Below, piece by piece: positions 35,345-42,712 of a stretch of DNA of 42,777 bases. Under the pieces are notes generated by a model. That model was not told where the DNA came from. It saw nothing but the letters and a program-made list of their open reading frames with translations, and made no database searches. The stretch covers positions 1-42,777 of the forward strand of contig JACREZ010000029.1 of assembly GCA_016212665.1 (NCBI GenBank), in the 5' to 3' direction. Every line of letters begins with the position of its first letter. Within the stretch, counting starts at the first letter, position 1. The stretch is from Ignavibacteriota bacterium. GTDB taxonomy: Bacteria; Bacteroidota; Ignavibacteria; UBA10030; SZUA-254. Made by a program: the position numbers and the translations under genes.

Positions 35345-36141
35345 TGGAAAAAGAACCGAAAAATACATCGAAGAGAAATCAAAAAAGAAAATCATCCGGC
35401 TACATTTGGTGGCTCATCCCGATTATTGTTGTCTTCGCAACGCTTGCAGTGTATGGATTGCAATGGAAGTCGCAGTTGAAAGTTGAGCGCGTTCTTGTTG
35501 ATGGCGCAAAATATTTGCAAGCGAAAGAAGTGGTTTCGCTTTCAACCATTCAGCAGAGCATGTTTCTTGATGATATCGAAGCGAGCGTGGTCGAAGAAAA
35601 ATTACTTCAACATCCGCTCATCAAGTCTGCGAAAGTTGAAAGTCAATTGCCTGACGCGATGAGAATTACTATTACGGAGCGCGAACCGTTTGCCGTTGTC
35701 AATGGAAACCCGGTTCTCTATGTTGACTCGGAAGCGGTTTTGTTGCCTCAACTTCCCACCGTGCAGTTTGATTTACCGATCATTAACGGCATAACCGGAA
35801 TTTCCTCAGTCGAATTAGGAAAACAAATTCCGAACCCATCGGTGTTTTTGGCTATTGAAGTTCTCAAACAAGCAAAGTCAGTCCATTGGTATGATGCAAT
35901 TTCTGAAATCAAAGTCGGGACAAACGGAGAAGTGATGTTTAACGCGATTGAACATGCTGTTCCGATTTTTATCGGCAAGGAGGATTTCGCCCAACGACTT
36001 CAGAAACTCGAGACATTCTGGAGTAATTTTGTGAAGAACGGAGCCGCCGCGCAATTACAATATCTCGACCTCCGCTTTGATGGATATGTGGTCGTGAGGT
36101 GGGATAAACCCAACGAACGAACGACAAGAATACCGTTGTAA
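35344..36141 (+). CDS. ftsQ: Division protein FtsQ, 265 aa
   Basis: Bitopic divisome protein. A basic cytoplasmic tail of about 19 residues, one membrane segment (20-38), a POTRA domain directly after it (KVERVLVDGAKYLQAKEVV, then HPLIKSAKVESQLPDAM), and a beta domain ending in LQYLDLRFDGYVVVRW, which is the typical FtsQ end. Position between murB and ftsA is standard. Confidence 0.92.
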   Translation: MEKEPKNTSKRNQKRKSSGYIWWLIPIIVVFATLAVYGLQWKSQLKVERVLVDGAKYLQAKEVVSLSTIQQSMFLDDIEASVVEEKLLQHPLIKSAKVESQLPDAMRITITEREPFAVVNGNPVLYVDSEAVLLPQLPTVQFDLPIINGITGISSVELGKQIPNPSVFLAIEVLKQAKSVHWYDAISEIKVGTNGEVMFNAIEHAVPIFIGKEDFAQRLQKLETFWSNFVKNGAAAQLQYLDLRFDGYVVVRWDKPNERTTRIPL

Positions 36142-36153
36142 GGAAATGATGTA

Positions 36154-37401
36154 ATGGACAGAACAGAACAGGAAATTATTGTTGGATTAGATATTGGCAC
36201 GACGAAAGTCTGCGTCGTTGTTGCCGCGATTGATGAGATTGGCGGTTACAATATCCTCGGCATCGGGAAAAGCCCGAGCGAAGGATTGACCCGCGGCGTT
36301 GTGACAAACATTGATAAGACGGTTCGCTCGATTCAAAGCGCCGTCGCTGAAGCAGAAGCCCGTTCGGGTATTCAGATTCAATCGGTGGTTGTCGGAATTG
36401 CCGGAGACCATATTCAAAGTTTTCAGAGCCGCGGTGTTGTGGCAATCAGCGCGGCAGAGAAAGAAATTACACAGGCAGATGTCAATCGTTTGATTGAAGA
36501 TACGAAGCGCGTTGCTCTTCCGTCCGACAGGAAAATCATTCATGTTATTCCACAAGAATTTATTATTGACGGACAAGACGGAGTGAACGACCCGGTCGGA
36601 ATGTCCGGTGTGCGTCTCGAAGCGAATGTTCACATCATCACGGGCTTGGTGACAGCGGCACAAAATATTGTGAAGTGTGTCCAGCGCGCCGGGTTGCATA
36701 TCCGCGACATGGTCCTTGAACCGCTTGCTTCAAGCTACGCAGTGCTTGATGAACAGGAAAAAGAAGTCGGTGTTGCCCTGCTTGATATTGGCGGCGGTAC
36801 AACCGATGTCGCTGTGTTTGAAGACAGAACAATTCGTCACACAGCCGTTGTCCCGATTGCCGGAACTCAGGTGACGAATGATATTCGGAAAGGATGTCTC
36901 GTTCTGACGGAACAGGCAGAGCGGTTGAAATGTCAGTACGGGTTTGCCTACATGCCAAGTGTTATGGATGATGAACCGATAACAATTCCGGGCATCGGCG
37001 GCAGACCGCCGTTGGAAATTGACAAGAAACTTCTTGCGCGTATTATCCAACCGCGCATGGAAGAGATATTTGAAATCGCCGCGATGGAAATCAAACGTTC
37101 CGGCTATTCCCGGCATCTCGGCGCGGGAGTTGTTCTTACCGGCGGCGGTTCACTTATCAAAGGTGTCTCGGAACTTGCGCAGGAAGTTCTCGGCTTACCG
37201 GTGAAAATAGGAATCCCGTCCGGGTTCAAATCCGGTTTGGTGCGTGAAATTGAAAACCCGATTTACTCGACTTCGGTCGGGCTTGTTCTCTATGCACTAC
37301 AAAATAAAGATTCTGTTCCGCTTACGATGAACAACGGGAAAGGAAGTTTTTCTCTCAAGACAACTTTTTCAAAGATGAAGAGTTGGTTTGAAGAGTTATG
37401 A
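36154..37401 (+). CDS. ftsA: Division protein FtsA, 415 aa
   Basis: Actin-like protein that tethers FtsZ to the membrane. Phosphate-binding segments GLDIGTTKVCVV and LLDIGGGTTDVAVF, and adenosine motif LTGGGSLIKGV. The C-terminus is an amphipathic helix (TTFSKMKSWFEEL), the membrane-targeting sequence. It is followed by a 203-base repeat-rich gap before ftsZ. Confidence 0.96.
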   Translation: MDRTEQEIIVGLDIGTTKVCVVVAAIDEIGGYNILGIGKSPSEGLTRGVVTNIDKTVRSIQSAVAEAEARSGIQIQSVVVGIAGDHIQSFQSRGVVAISAAEKEITQADVNRLIEDTKRVALPSDRKIIHVIPQEFIIDGQDGVNDPVGMSGVRLEANVHIITGLVTAAQNIVKCVQRAGLHIRDMVLEPLASSYAVLDEQEKEVGVALLDIGGGTTDVAVFEDRTIRHTAVVPIAGTQVTNDIRKGCLVLTEQAERLKCQYGFAYMPSVMDDEPITIPGIGGRPPLEIDKKLLARIIQPRMEEIFEIAAMEIKRSGYSRHLGAGVVLTGGGSLIKGVSELAQEVLGLPVKIGIPSGFKSGLVREIENPIYSTSVGLVLYALQNKDSVPLTMNNGKGSFSLKTTFSKMKSWFEEL

Positions 37402-37590
37402 GATTGCGATGTGAGATTTGAGATTTGAGATACGAAGAACGCATGGGTGTAGAGTGCAGGGTGATAAGGTTGTGAGCGTTGAACAGGAACGAATCATACA
37501 TCCAAATGACGAATGACAAAAAAGTTTATAAAATCAATCAAAAATAAATAACCAATTAACTAATTAACCAATAAACATATTAACTAACTA
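37399..37590. repeat. Degenerate 7-8-bp tandem repeats between ftsA and ftsZ
   Basis: Three blocks fill most of the gap. TGAGATT, then after a 6-base unit TGAGATT, TGAGATT and TGAGATA (37399-37432); the ftsA stop codon itself is part of the first unit. CAAATGA and CGAATGA at 37503-37516, which contain the same 16-base word AATGACGAATGACAAA found before fabG. Then a long AT-rich run of AATTAAC-like units of 7-9 bases up to about 37590. The block ends just before AAAGGG, the ftsZ ribosome-binding site. Confidence 0.75.
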
Positions 37591-37604
37591 AAAGGGTAAC
37601 AACA

Positions 37605-38774
37605 GTGATAGATTTAGATTTCAATTATGACAACGGTGCGAAATTACGCATCGTCGGTGTTGGCGGTGGTGGCGGAAATGCCATCAACAGCATGATTAAT
37701 CGCGGGATGCAGGGATGTGATTTCTTTGCCGTCAACTGCGATATGCAAGCGCTGAACCGGAACCTTGCCGCGAACAAAATTCAAATCGGCAAGAACCTGA
37801 GCCGCGGACTTGGCGCAGGCGCTGACCCGACAATCGGTCAGCGGGCAGTGGAAGAAAACCGCGAAGAAATTAGCCGCGCATTGCAGGGAAGTGACATGGT
37901 CTTCGTCACTGCCGGGATGGGCGGTGGAACCGGAACAGGCGGCGCGCCCGTCGTTGCAAACATTGCGAAAAGTCTCGGCGCGCTTGTTGTCGGGATTGTC
38001 ACCAAGCCGTTCACGTGCGAAGGAAAGAAACGCATGGCGCTCGCGGAAGCAGGGCTCGACGAGTTGAAGAAACAAGTTGATACGCTCATCGTTATTCCTA
38101 ATCAGAAATTGCTTTCGATAGTGGAACGCAACACGCCGCTTGTTGATGCATTCGATAAAGCAAATGAGGTACTCCACAATGCGACCCGTGGTATCTCCGA
38201 ACTCATTACCGTTCCCGGTCTCATCAATGTTGATTTCGCAGACGTGAAAACAATCATGCGGGAGATGGGGGATGCGTTGATGGGTTCAGGTATTGCAACA
38301 GGCGAGAACCGCGCAACCGAAGCGGCGCATGCGGCAATTTCCAGTCCGTTGCTCGAAGGTGTTTCCATTCAGGGCGCGCAAGGTGTGCTTGTCAACGTGA
38401 CAGGCGGACCGAGCATGTCGTTGGTGGAAGTGAATGAAGCAGTCAGTGTTATTCAGGAAGCCGCAGGCGATGACGCGAACGTCATTATGGGCGCGGTGAT
38501 TGATGATACAATCGGTGATAAGTTAATGGTGACGGTGATTGCAACCGGCTTTAACAGGAAAGCATCTGCCGGAGTTCGTGTCGCAAAGCCATTGCCGAAA
38601 GTAGAGCGCATCCCGACCGGTTTGCATGAACTTCAATCGTTCGATACGCCGGCGTATGTTCGTCGCGGGATTGATATTACTCCGCACCCGTATCAGCACG
38701 AAGAGAGAGAAGATGCGAAGATGGAACTTGCGGAAATTGAAAAGCCCGCGTTCCTCCGAAAAATTATGGACTAA
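37605..38774 (+). CDS. ftsZ: Cell division GTPase FtsZ, 389 aa
   Basis: Tubulin-like protein that forms the division ring. GTP-binding VGVGGGGGNAINSM at the start, the signature GGGTGTG at 106-112, and the synergy-loop NVDFADVKTIMR. The C-terminal peptide KPAFLRKIMD matches the conserved tail that binds FtsA. The start is a GTG at 37605 with AAAGGG 8 bases before it. It is the last gene of the dcw cluster here. Confidence 0.97.
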   Translation: MIDLDFNYDNGAKLRIVGVGGGGGNAINSMINRGMQGCDFFAVNCDMQALNRNLAANKIQIGKNLSRGLGAGADPTIGQRAVEENREEISRALQGSDMVFVTAGMGGGTGTGGAPVVANIAKSLGALVVGIVTKPFTCEGKKRMALAEAGLDELKKQVDTLIVIPNQKLLSIVERNTPLVDAFDKANEVLHNATRGISELITVPGLINVDFADVKTIMREMGDALMGSGIATGENRATEAAHAAISSPLLEGVSIQGAQGVLVNVTGGPSMSLVEVNEAVSVIQEAAGDDANVIMGAVIDDTIGDKLMVTVIATGFNRKASAGVRVAKPLPKVERIPTGLHELQSFDTPAYVRRGIDITPHPYQHEEREDAKMELAEIEKPAFLRKIMD

Positions 38775-38797
38775 CTTAAAGACTGTCTTGTCGAATT

Positions 38798-38869
38798 CCT
38801 GCCTGTCACAGGCAGGGTATTTCGGCATCTACATACAGCTTGAAATAGACCCTGAAACAAGTTCAGGGT
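38798..38869. other. Two perfect hairpins after ftsZ (REP-like)
   Basis: CCTGCCTG (38798-38805) pairs with CAGGCAGG (38809-38816) across a 3-base loop, and ACCCTGAA (38849-38856) with TTCAGGGT (38862-38869) across a 5-base loop. Neither has a T tract. The second closely resembles dispersed palindromes seen in many bacterial genomes. They may protect the 3' end of the ftsZ message. Confidence 0.6.
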
Positions 38870-38904
38870 GACAAACTATCATTATGTTACCTCACTGTTC
38901 CAAA

Positions 38905-38949
38905 TCGCGAAGGAGTAAATCCCGTTATGGTTAGCGGGAGCCTTCGCGA
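38905..38949 (-). terminator. Hairpin at the 3' end of thyX, terminator-like
   Basis: TCGCGAAGG (38905-38913) pairs with CCTTCGCGA (38941-38949), with a further CCCG/CGGG pair inside (38921-38924 with 38935-38938). It lies 8 bases past the thyX stop on the minus strand. Only a weak T run follows, so it may be a transcript-end stabiliser rather than a strong terminator. Confidence 0.45.
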
Positions 38950-38957
38950 GATGGAAA

Positions 38958-39812
38958 TTATTTGAGGCGTTGGAGTTTCTCGATAAACTCCTCGGCTTCG
39001 CGTCCCTTCAATCCTTTACTCTCAAGAAATTCTTTTGAGAGGGGTTGAGCAGGTAACAGTTCTTTGAGTGCGTTCAATTCAAGACGGGTAAACCGTTCTG
39101 ACTTCAACATGTAATCTTCAAACGCTTCCCATGCGAGCGGGACAACTGCCTTCGTTATCTCTGCCATCGCTTCGGCATAAACGCGGATTTCGTACTGCGC
39201 GTGCGGGTCAATCCGCAAACGGAGGAAGTGAAACAGGTTGTGCAAATCAATCTTCCAGTACCACTCGGTATAAAGAGAAAGGGGAAGATTGATGCGGGCA
39301 AGTTCGCGGGCAATATCCGACTCAAGCAATTGCTCATACTCAGTAAACAACTCTCGTTGTGTTTCGGTCAGAATGTTGATAACATTTTGCCGTAGGTCTG
39401 CCGGGACTTCCTCTTCCCGTCGTCCCTGTTTATTCATCAGACTTTGAAAATGAATTGCTTCATGTTCCGGCACATAGAATTCATCCTTCATCACCGAATA
39501 TCTGCCTGAATATTCATTAACGTTCGCTGTCCGGTGACGAATCCATTGCCGGGCAACAAAGATAGGAAGTTTCACATGGAATTTCAGTTCGACCATTTCA
39601 AACGGAGTGGTATGAAGATGTCTCATTAAATACCGGATAAGTCCCCGGTCTTCGTTCACCGATTTTGTTCCTTTACCATACGAGACCCTCGCCGCCTGAA
39701 CGATGGATTCATCTCCTCCCATAAAATCCACAAGCCGGACGAATCCGGCATTCAAACATTTGAATTCTTTATCGAGTACTGCTTCTGCTGATTGATTGAC
39801 TACGTGTGCCAT
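38958..39812 (-). CDS. thyX: FAD-dependent thymidylate synthase ThyX, 284 aa
   Basis: Makes dTMP from dUMP using FAD and methylene-tetrahydrofolate, independently of ThyA. The ThyX signature RHRTANVNEYS (R92 to S102, the RHR-x7-S motif) binds flavin and substrate, followed by GRYSVMKDEFYVPE. Downstream LYTEWYWKIDLHNLFHFLRLR is also typical. Length is slightly above average. A promoter is seen at 39836-39863. The gene lies between the dcw cluster and the CRISPR locus with no functional link to either. Confidence 0.95.
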   Translation of the reverse strand: MAHVVNQSAEAVLDKEFKCLNAGFVRLVDFMGGDESIVQAARVSYGKGTKSVNEDRGLIRYLMRHLHTTPFEMVELKFHVKLPIFVARQWIRHRTANVNEYSGRYSVMKDEFYVPEHEAIHFQSLMNKQGRREEEVPADLRQNVINILTETQRELFTEYEQLLESDIARELARINLPLSLYTEWYWKIDLHNLFHFLRLRIDPHAQYEIRVYAEAMAEITKAVVPLAWEAFEDYMLKSERFTRLELNALKELLPAQPLSKEFLESKGLKGREAEEFIEKLQRLK

Positions 39813-39835
39813 TGCTTTCTTTTATTTTGCGTGCA

Positions 39836-39863
39836 AATATACTGGAACTGAGTCAATATTCAA
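39836..39863 (-). promoter_or_regulatory. Sigma-70-type promoter of thyX
   Basis: On the minus strand TTGAAT (39863-39858) and TATATT (39841-39836) are 16 bases apart, placing the start of transcription about 20 bases before the thyX ATG. It lies within the 63 bases between thyX and the first CRISPR repeat, so any array leader must share this space. Confidence 0.6.
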
Positions 39864-39875
39864 ACAGGTGGGGTA

Positions 39876-41062
39876 GTTGTAGTTTGCTTTCAAATTTTGT
39901 TCTACATAGATTTGCACCAGTTAAGTTTTTCGCTTCCTGCGCCGTAGTAACGTTGTAGTTTGCTTTCAAATTTTGTTCTACATAGATTTGCACCAGTTCG
40001 ATAAGAGATAACACGTCAGACATAGCAGTTGTAGTTTGCTTTCAAATTTTGTTCTACATAGATTTGCACCAGTGCAAGGCAATCAATAAGCCCCATCTCC
40101 ATTGTTGTAGTTTGCTTTCAAATTTTGTTCTACATAGATTTGCACCAGTTTCCTCGACCAACTCCAAATGGCTATTGTAGTTGTAGTTTGCTTTCAAATT
40201 TTGTTCTACATAGATTTGCACCAGTTTATTTTATTCTCTTTCCCTAATTTTACATGTTGTAGTTTGCTTTCAAATTTTGTTCTACATAGATTTGCACCAG
40301 TTCCGAGCGCGTTGTTTGGGTACGTCGCATCGTTGTAGTTTGCTTTCAAATTTTGTTCTACATAGATTTGCACCAGTTGCCATGCCAAAGGAGAAGCTTA
40401 ACACATAGTTGTAGTTTGCTTTCAAATTTTGTTCTACATAGATTTGCACCAGTGCGATGCCGTCCCACCGCTCTCCAACATACGTTGTAGTTTGCTTTCA
40501 AATTTTGTTCTACATAGATTTGCACCAGTCACCTTGCCGATCGTTTCCGTTTATTGTTAGTTGTAGTTTGCTTTCAAATTTTGTTCTACATAGATTTGCA
40601 CCAGTCTAAAGAAGTAATATAAGAGGCAAGGTAAGGGTTGTAGTTTGCTTTCAAATTTTGTTCTACATAGATTTGCACCAGTTGTTCCACTCTTTAGGTT
40701 TGTCACCTTCTAGTTGTAGTTTGCTTTCAAATTTTGTTCTACATAGATTTGCACCAGTACAGATGCTTGACCTGATTGAGACGGCGCTGTTGTAGTTTGC
40801 TTTCAAATTTTGTTCTACATAGATTTGCACCAGTCGAAGGACACAGACATGACGACCACACAGAGTTGTAGTTTGCTTTCAAATTTTGTTCTACATAGAT
40901 TTGCACCAGTCTACAGTGGGGAATGGGACGAGGGCTCATAGTTGTAGTTTGCTTTCAAATTTTGTTCTACATAGATTTGCACCAGTTTGCAATTTGCGCT
41001 CCACACCGTAAACAAAGTTGTAGTTTGCTTTCAAATTTTGTTCTACATAGATTTGCACCAGT
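39876..41062 (+). CRISPR. CRISPR array, 16 repeats of 46 bp and 15 spacers
   Basis: Repeats start at 39876, 39952, 40028, 40104, 40180, 40256, 40332, 40408, 40484, 40560, 40637, 40713, 40789, 40865, 40941 and 41017. All 16 appear identical: they begin GTTGTAGTTTGCTTTCAAAT and end GATTTGCACCAGT. Fourteen spacers are 30 bases and the tenth (40606-40636) is 31. Long 46-47-bp repeats beginning GTTGT with the TTTGCTTTCAAAT core are typical of type II-C systems in Bacteroidota, matching the neighbouring cas1 and cas2. By that comparison the crRNA sense is the plus strand, which makes the array convergent with the cas genes. There is no degenerate end repeat to show which end is oldest. No spacer obviously matches the rest of the window by eye. 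Confidence 0.98.
39884..39912 (+). promoter_or_regulatory. Promoter-like sequence embedded in each CRISPR repeat (first repeat shown)
   Basis: Within every repeat, TTGCTT (repeat positions 9-14) and TAGATT (32-37) are exactly 17 bases apart. The same bases also fit the Bacteroidota promoter form TTTG then TAnnTTTG (TAGATTTG at 32-39). Transcription would begin about at the last bases of the repeat, so each spacer could be transcribed from its own promoter. Known precedent is the Neisseria type II-C array, whose repeats carry promoters. The match is moderate and unproven. Confidence 0.45.
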
Positions 41063-41071
41063 ATAGGTTCT

Positions 41072-41100
41072 GCTAATCCCATATACTATATGGGATTAGC
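41072..41100. other. Perfect 13-bp inverted repeat next to the last CRISPR repeat
   Basis: GCTAATCCCATAT (41072-41084) and ATATGGGATTAGC (41088-41100) form a perfect 13-bp stem with a 3-base loop, 10 bases past the array. It has no T tract, so it is not a terminator by itself. Confidence 0.7.
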
Positions 41101-41117
41101 GGATATTCAGAACAACA

Positions 41118-41164
41118 AAAAAAAAGAAATCCCGACCATGTATCAGCCGGGATTTCTTTTTTTT
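41118..41164. terminator. Bidirectional terminator between the array and cas2
   Basis: A 17-bp stem (41118-41134 with 41148-41164) starts with eight As and ends with eight Ts around the core GAAATCCCG/CGGGATTTC, with a 13-base loop. It can stop the plus-strand array transcript and the minus-strand cas operon, whose cas2 stop is 12 bases away. This supports the view that the two converge. Confidence 0.9.
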
Positions 41165-41175
41165 CCGATAGGTTG

Positions 41176-41505
41176 TCAGAACATCTCTAATTGTTGTGGG
41201 GGAGGTTTGGCATCTACGGGGTCTTTTCCTTCAAATATTTCCATCATCCCGAACTGTTTATCGGTAATCCGGAGTATCCCGATTTTCCCTTTGGAGGGAA
41301 GAAACGACTTTACACGCTTGATATGGAGGTCTGCCTGGTCGTGGCTCATGCAATGCCGGACATAGATGGAAAACTGAAACATATCGAAACCGTCTTTCAT
41401 CAATTTCTTTCTGAATTGGGTATACACTTTCCTGTCTGTTTCGCTTACAACCGGCAAATCAAAAAAGACAAGCACCCACATAATTCTATACTCATTCAGG
41501 CGCAT
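41176..41505 (-). CDS. cas2: CRISPR-associated endonuclease Cas2, 109 aa
   Basis: With Cas1 forms the spacer integration complex. The start MRLNEYRIMWVLVFFDLP is typical of type II Cas2; Asp16 in FFDLP is the conserved residue of the ferredoxin-like fold. RVKSFLPSKGKIGILRITDKQF and a C-terminus QLEMF also fit type II-C. It overlaps cas1 by 14 bases, so translation is probably coupled. Confidence 0.95.
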   Translation of the reverse strand: MRLNEYRIMWVLVFFDLPVVSETDRKVYTQFRKKLMKDGFDMFQFSIYVRHCMSHDQADLHIKRVKSFLPSKGKIGILRITDKQFGMMEIFEGKDPVDAKPPPQQLEMF

Positions 41506-42412
41506 CGTCGGAGGAGTTCCGCTTGGGGAATTCGGGATACAGCATCTTTGTCGCCTCTTTTTTGAAACATTTTACCAAGGAAGCGCATGTCCGGGTAATG
41601 CCAAGTTGCAACGGTTTCCGTTCCTCTTCCATCACTATATCGCCGCCAAGAAAGGAGAGGAGGTTCCGTTTTGTTTCGGGAACAAGGTCTATTACCTCAC
41701 TGCTTTCTTCAATCATTTTCCTTACGATTTCATCCACAAACGGACGGTACGGCTCCATCAAATCATCGGCAAGGCTGAAGGAGTTGTACTTGTTTTTATG
41801 ATGGATACCGAGCGCAGGATGCATTCCTGAACTGACAATTCCCCGCGCAACACTTGCCCGAAGCACGGCATATCCGTAATTCAACAAATGGTTGGGAGAG
41901 AGACCTTCCGGGTCTCTCGTAAATTCGGGAAGTGTTGGGAAGACCCGTTTCCAATAAAACGCTGCGGCTCGTCCTTCATAATTATCAGGGTCGCCGGAGC
42001 GGACTTTGGAAGCATAATGTTTCATCGGCTCAATATCAACCTTGATGTGTTCCAGCACCGCCGCCTGATTGAGAATTTTTTGCTTGATAGTTTGTTGCCA
42101 GAGTTGTTTCCGTAATGGGAGCGATGATTCCATTTGCGCCCGAAGGATTTCTGCATGAACCGAGTTTGCTGAAATAGGCAACATTACGCCGCTCGGATGG
42201 TGCGTCTTATCGCATGTGATGATGATACCCTCGTTGGCAAGAATTGCATTCAACACAGAATCGGTTACGGTAATTTGCCAGTGGTCGAGCATCAACACAC
42301 CGATGTCCTCAATCGGCACAGAGGATTCTTCTTCATCCCGCTTGATAACAAGTTGGTCGTCTTGTTTTTTCAAGAAAGCGGAATTGTTGATAAGAATCGT
42401 TTTTTTAATCAT
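41492..42412 (-). CDS. cas1: CRISPR-associated integrase Cas1 (type II-C), 306 aa
   Basis: Metal-dependent integrase that inserts new spacers. Predicted metal ligands Glu147 (in YEGRAAAFYWKRVFP), His204 or His205 (in LGIHHKNKYN) and Glu220 (in DDLMEPYRP) are all present, so it looks intact. VLMLDHWQITVT and ITCDKTHHPSGVMLP near the N-terminus are typical of type II Cas1. Its ATG overlaps the stop codon of the upstream cas9 fragment (ATGA), showing they were made as one operon. With cas9 interrupted, its promoter is uncertain. Confidence 0.95.
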   Translation of the reverse strand: MIKKTILINNSAFLKKQDDQLVIKRDEEESSVPIEDIGVLMLDHWQITVTDSVLNAILANEGIIITCDKTHHPSGVMLPISANSVHAEILRAQMESSLPLRKQLWQQTIKQKILNQAAVLEHIKVDIEPMKHYASKVRSGDPDNYEGRAAAFYWKRVFPTLPEFTRDPEGLSPNHLLNYGYAVLRASVARGIVSSGMHPALGIHHKNKYNSFSLADDLMEPYRPFVDEIVRKMIEESSEVIDLVPETKRNLLSFLGGDIVMEEERKPLQLGITRTCASLVKCFKKEATKMLYPEFPKRNSSDDAPE

Positions 42413-42639
42413 CCAATAATTTCTTTTTTAATAATATTGCCAAGAATATCAATTTCTGCTCTAACACAACATATAGTGTTAGGTACTTTCTGAATAACTA
42501 AAGGTGGTTCTGTTTTCCTATCATGCTTCATGTCCAACTTAGAAGCATACAAGTAGCCAAAAACAATAATGCCATTTACATCAAATTTAATAACCCTAAA
42601 TAAATTATTAACTAAATACTCTTTGTCGTTCCAATCGAG
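42409..42639 (-). pseudogene. cas9: C-terminal 76 codons of cas9, cut off by an insertion sequence
   Basis: Directly upstream of cas1 and overlapping its ATG by 3 bases, an open frame of 76 codons ends in TGA at 42409. It begins just after two in-frame stops (42640-42642 and 42646-42648), so no start codon is available. The sequence includes LVNNLFRVIKFDVNGIIVFG and ends VRAEIDILGNIIKKEIIG. The pattern of a LFRV-KF strand and a final V-R-x-x-I-x-x-x-G-x-I segment matches the end of the PAM-interacting domain of Bacteroidota-type II-C Cas9. The operon position (cas9-cas1-cas2) is exactly where cas9 is expected. The remaining roughly 1000 or more residues may lie beyond the insertion sequence or be lost. 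Confidence 0.75.
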
Positions 42640-42683
42640 TTATATTCAAAAGGTGTGTAAATATTTAGGGTAGAAAAACCAGA

Positions 42684-42712
42684 TTGAAAAAAAAGCGGCG
42701 TATCTGTATCTT
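42684..42712 (+). promoter_or_regulatory. Promoter of the putative transposase
   Basis: TTGAAA (42684-42689) and TATCTT (42707-42712) are exactly 17 bases apart. Transcription would start near 42719, just after the left arm of the hairpin at 42697-42757, so native transcripts would not contain that arm. Confidence 0.6.

Noticed and set aside
39876-41062. Minus-strand open frames inside the CRISPR array
   Set aside because: They are produced by the repeat itself being open in one frame and repeating the same peptide; they have no start context.
41072-41100. The 13-bp palindrome as the array terminator
   Set aside because: It has no T tract on either strand. The hairpin at 41118-41164 is a far better terminator.
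41191-41565. 124-codon frame antisense to cas2
   Set aside because: Shadow of the cas2/cas1 coding strand; no ribosome-binding site or family resemblance.
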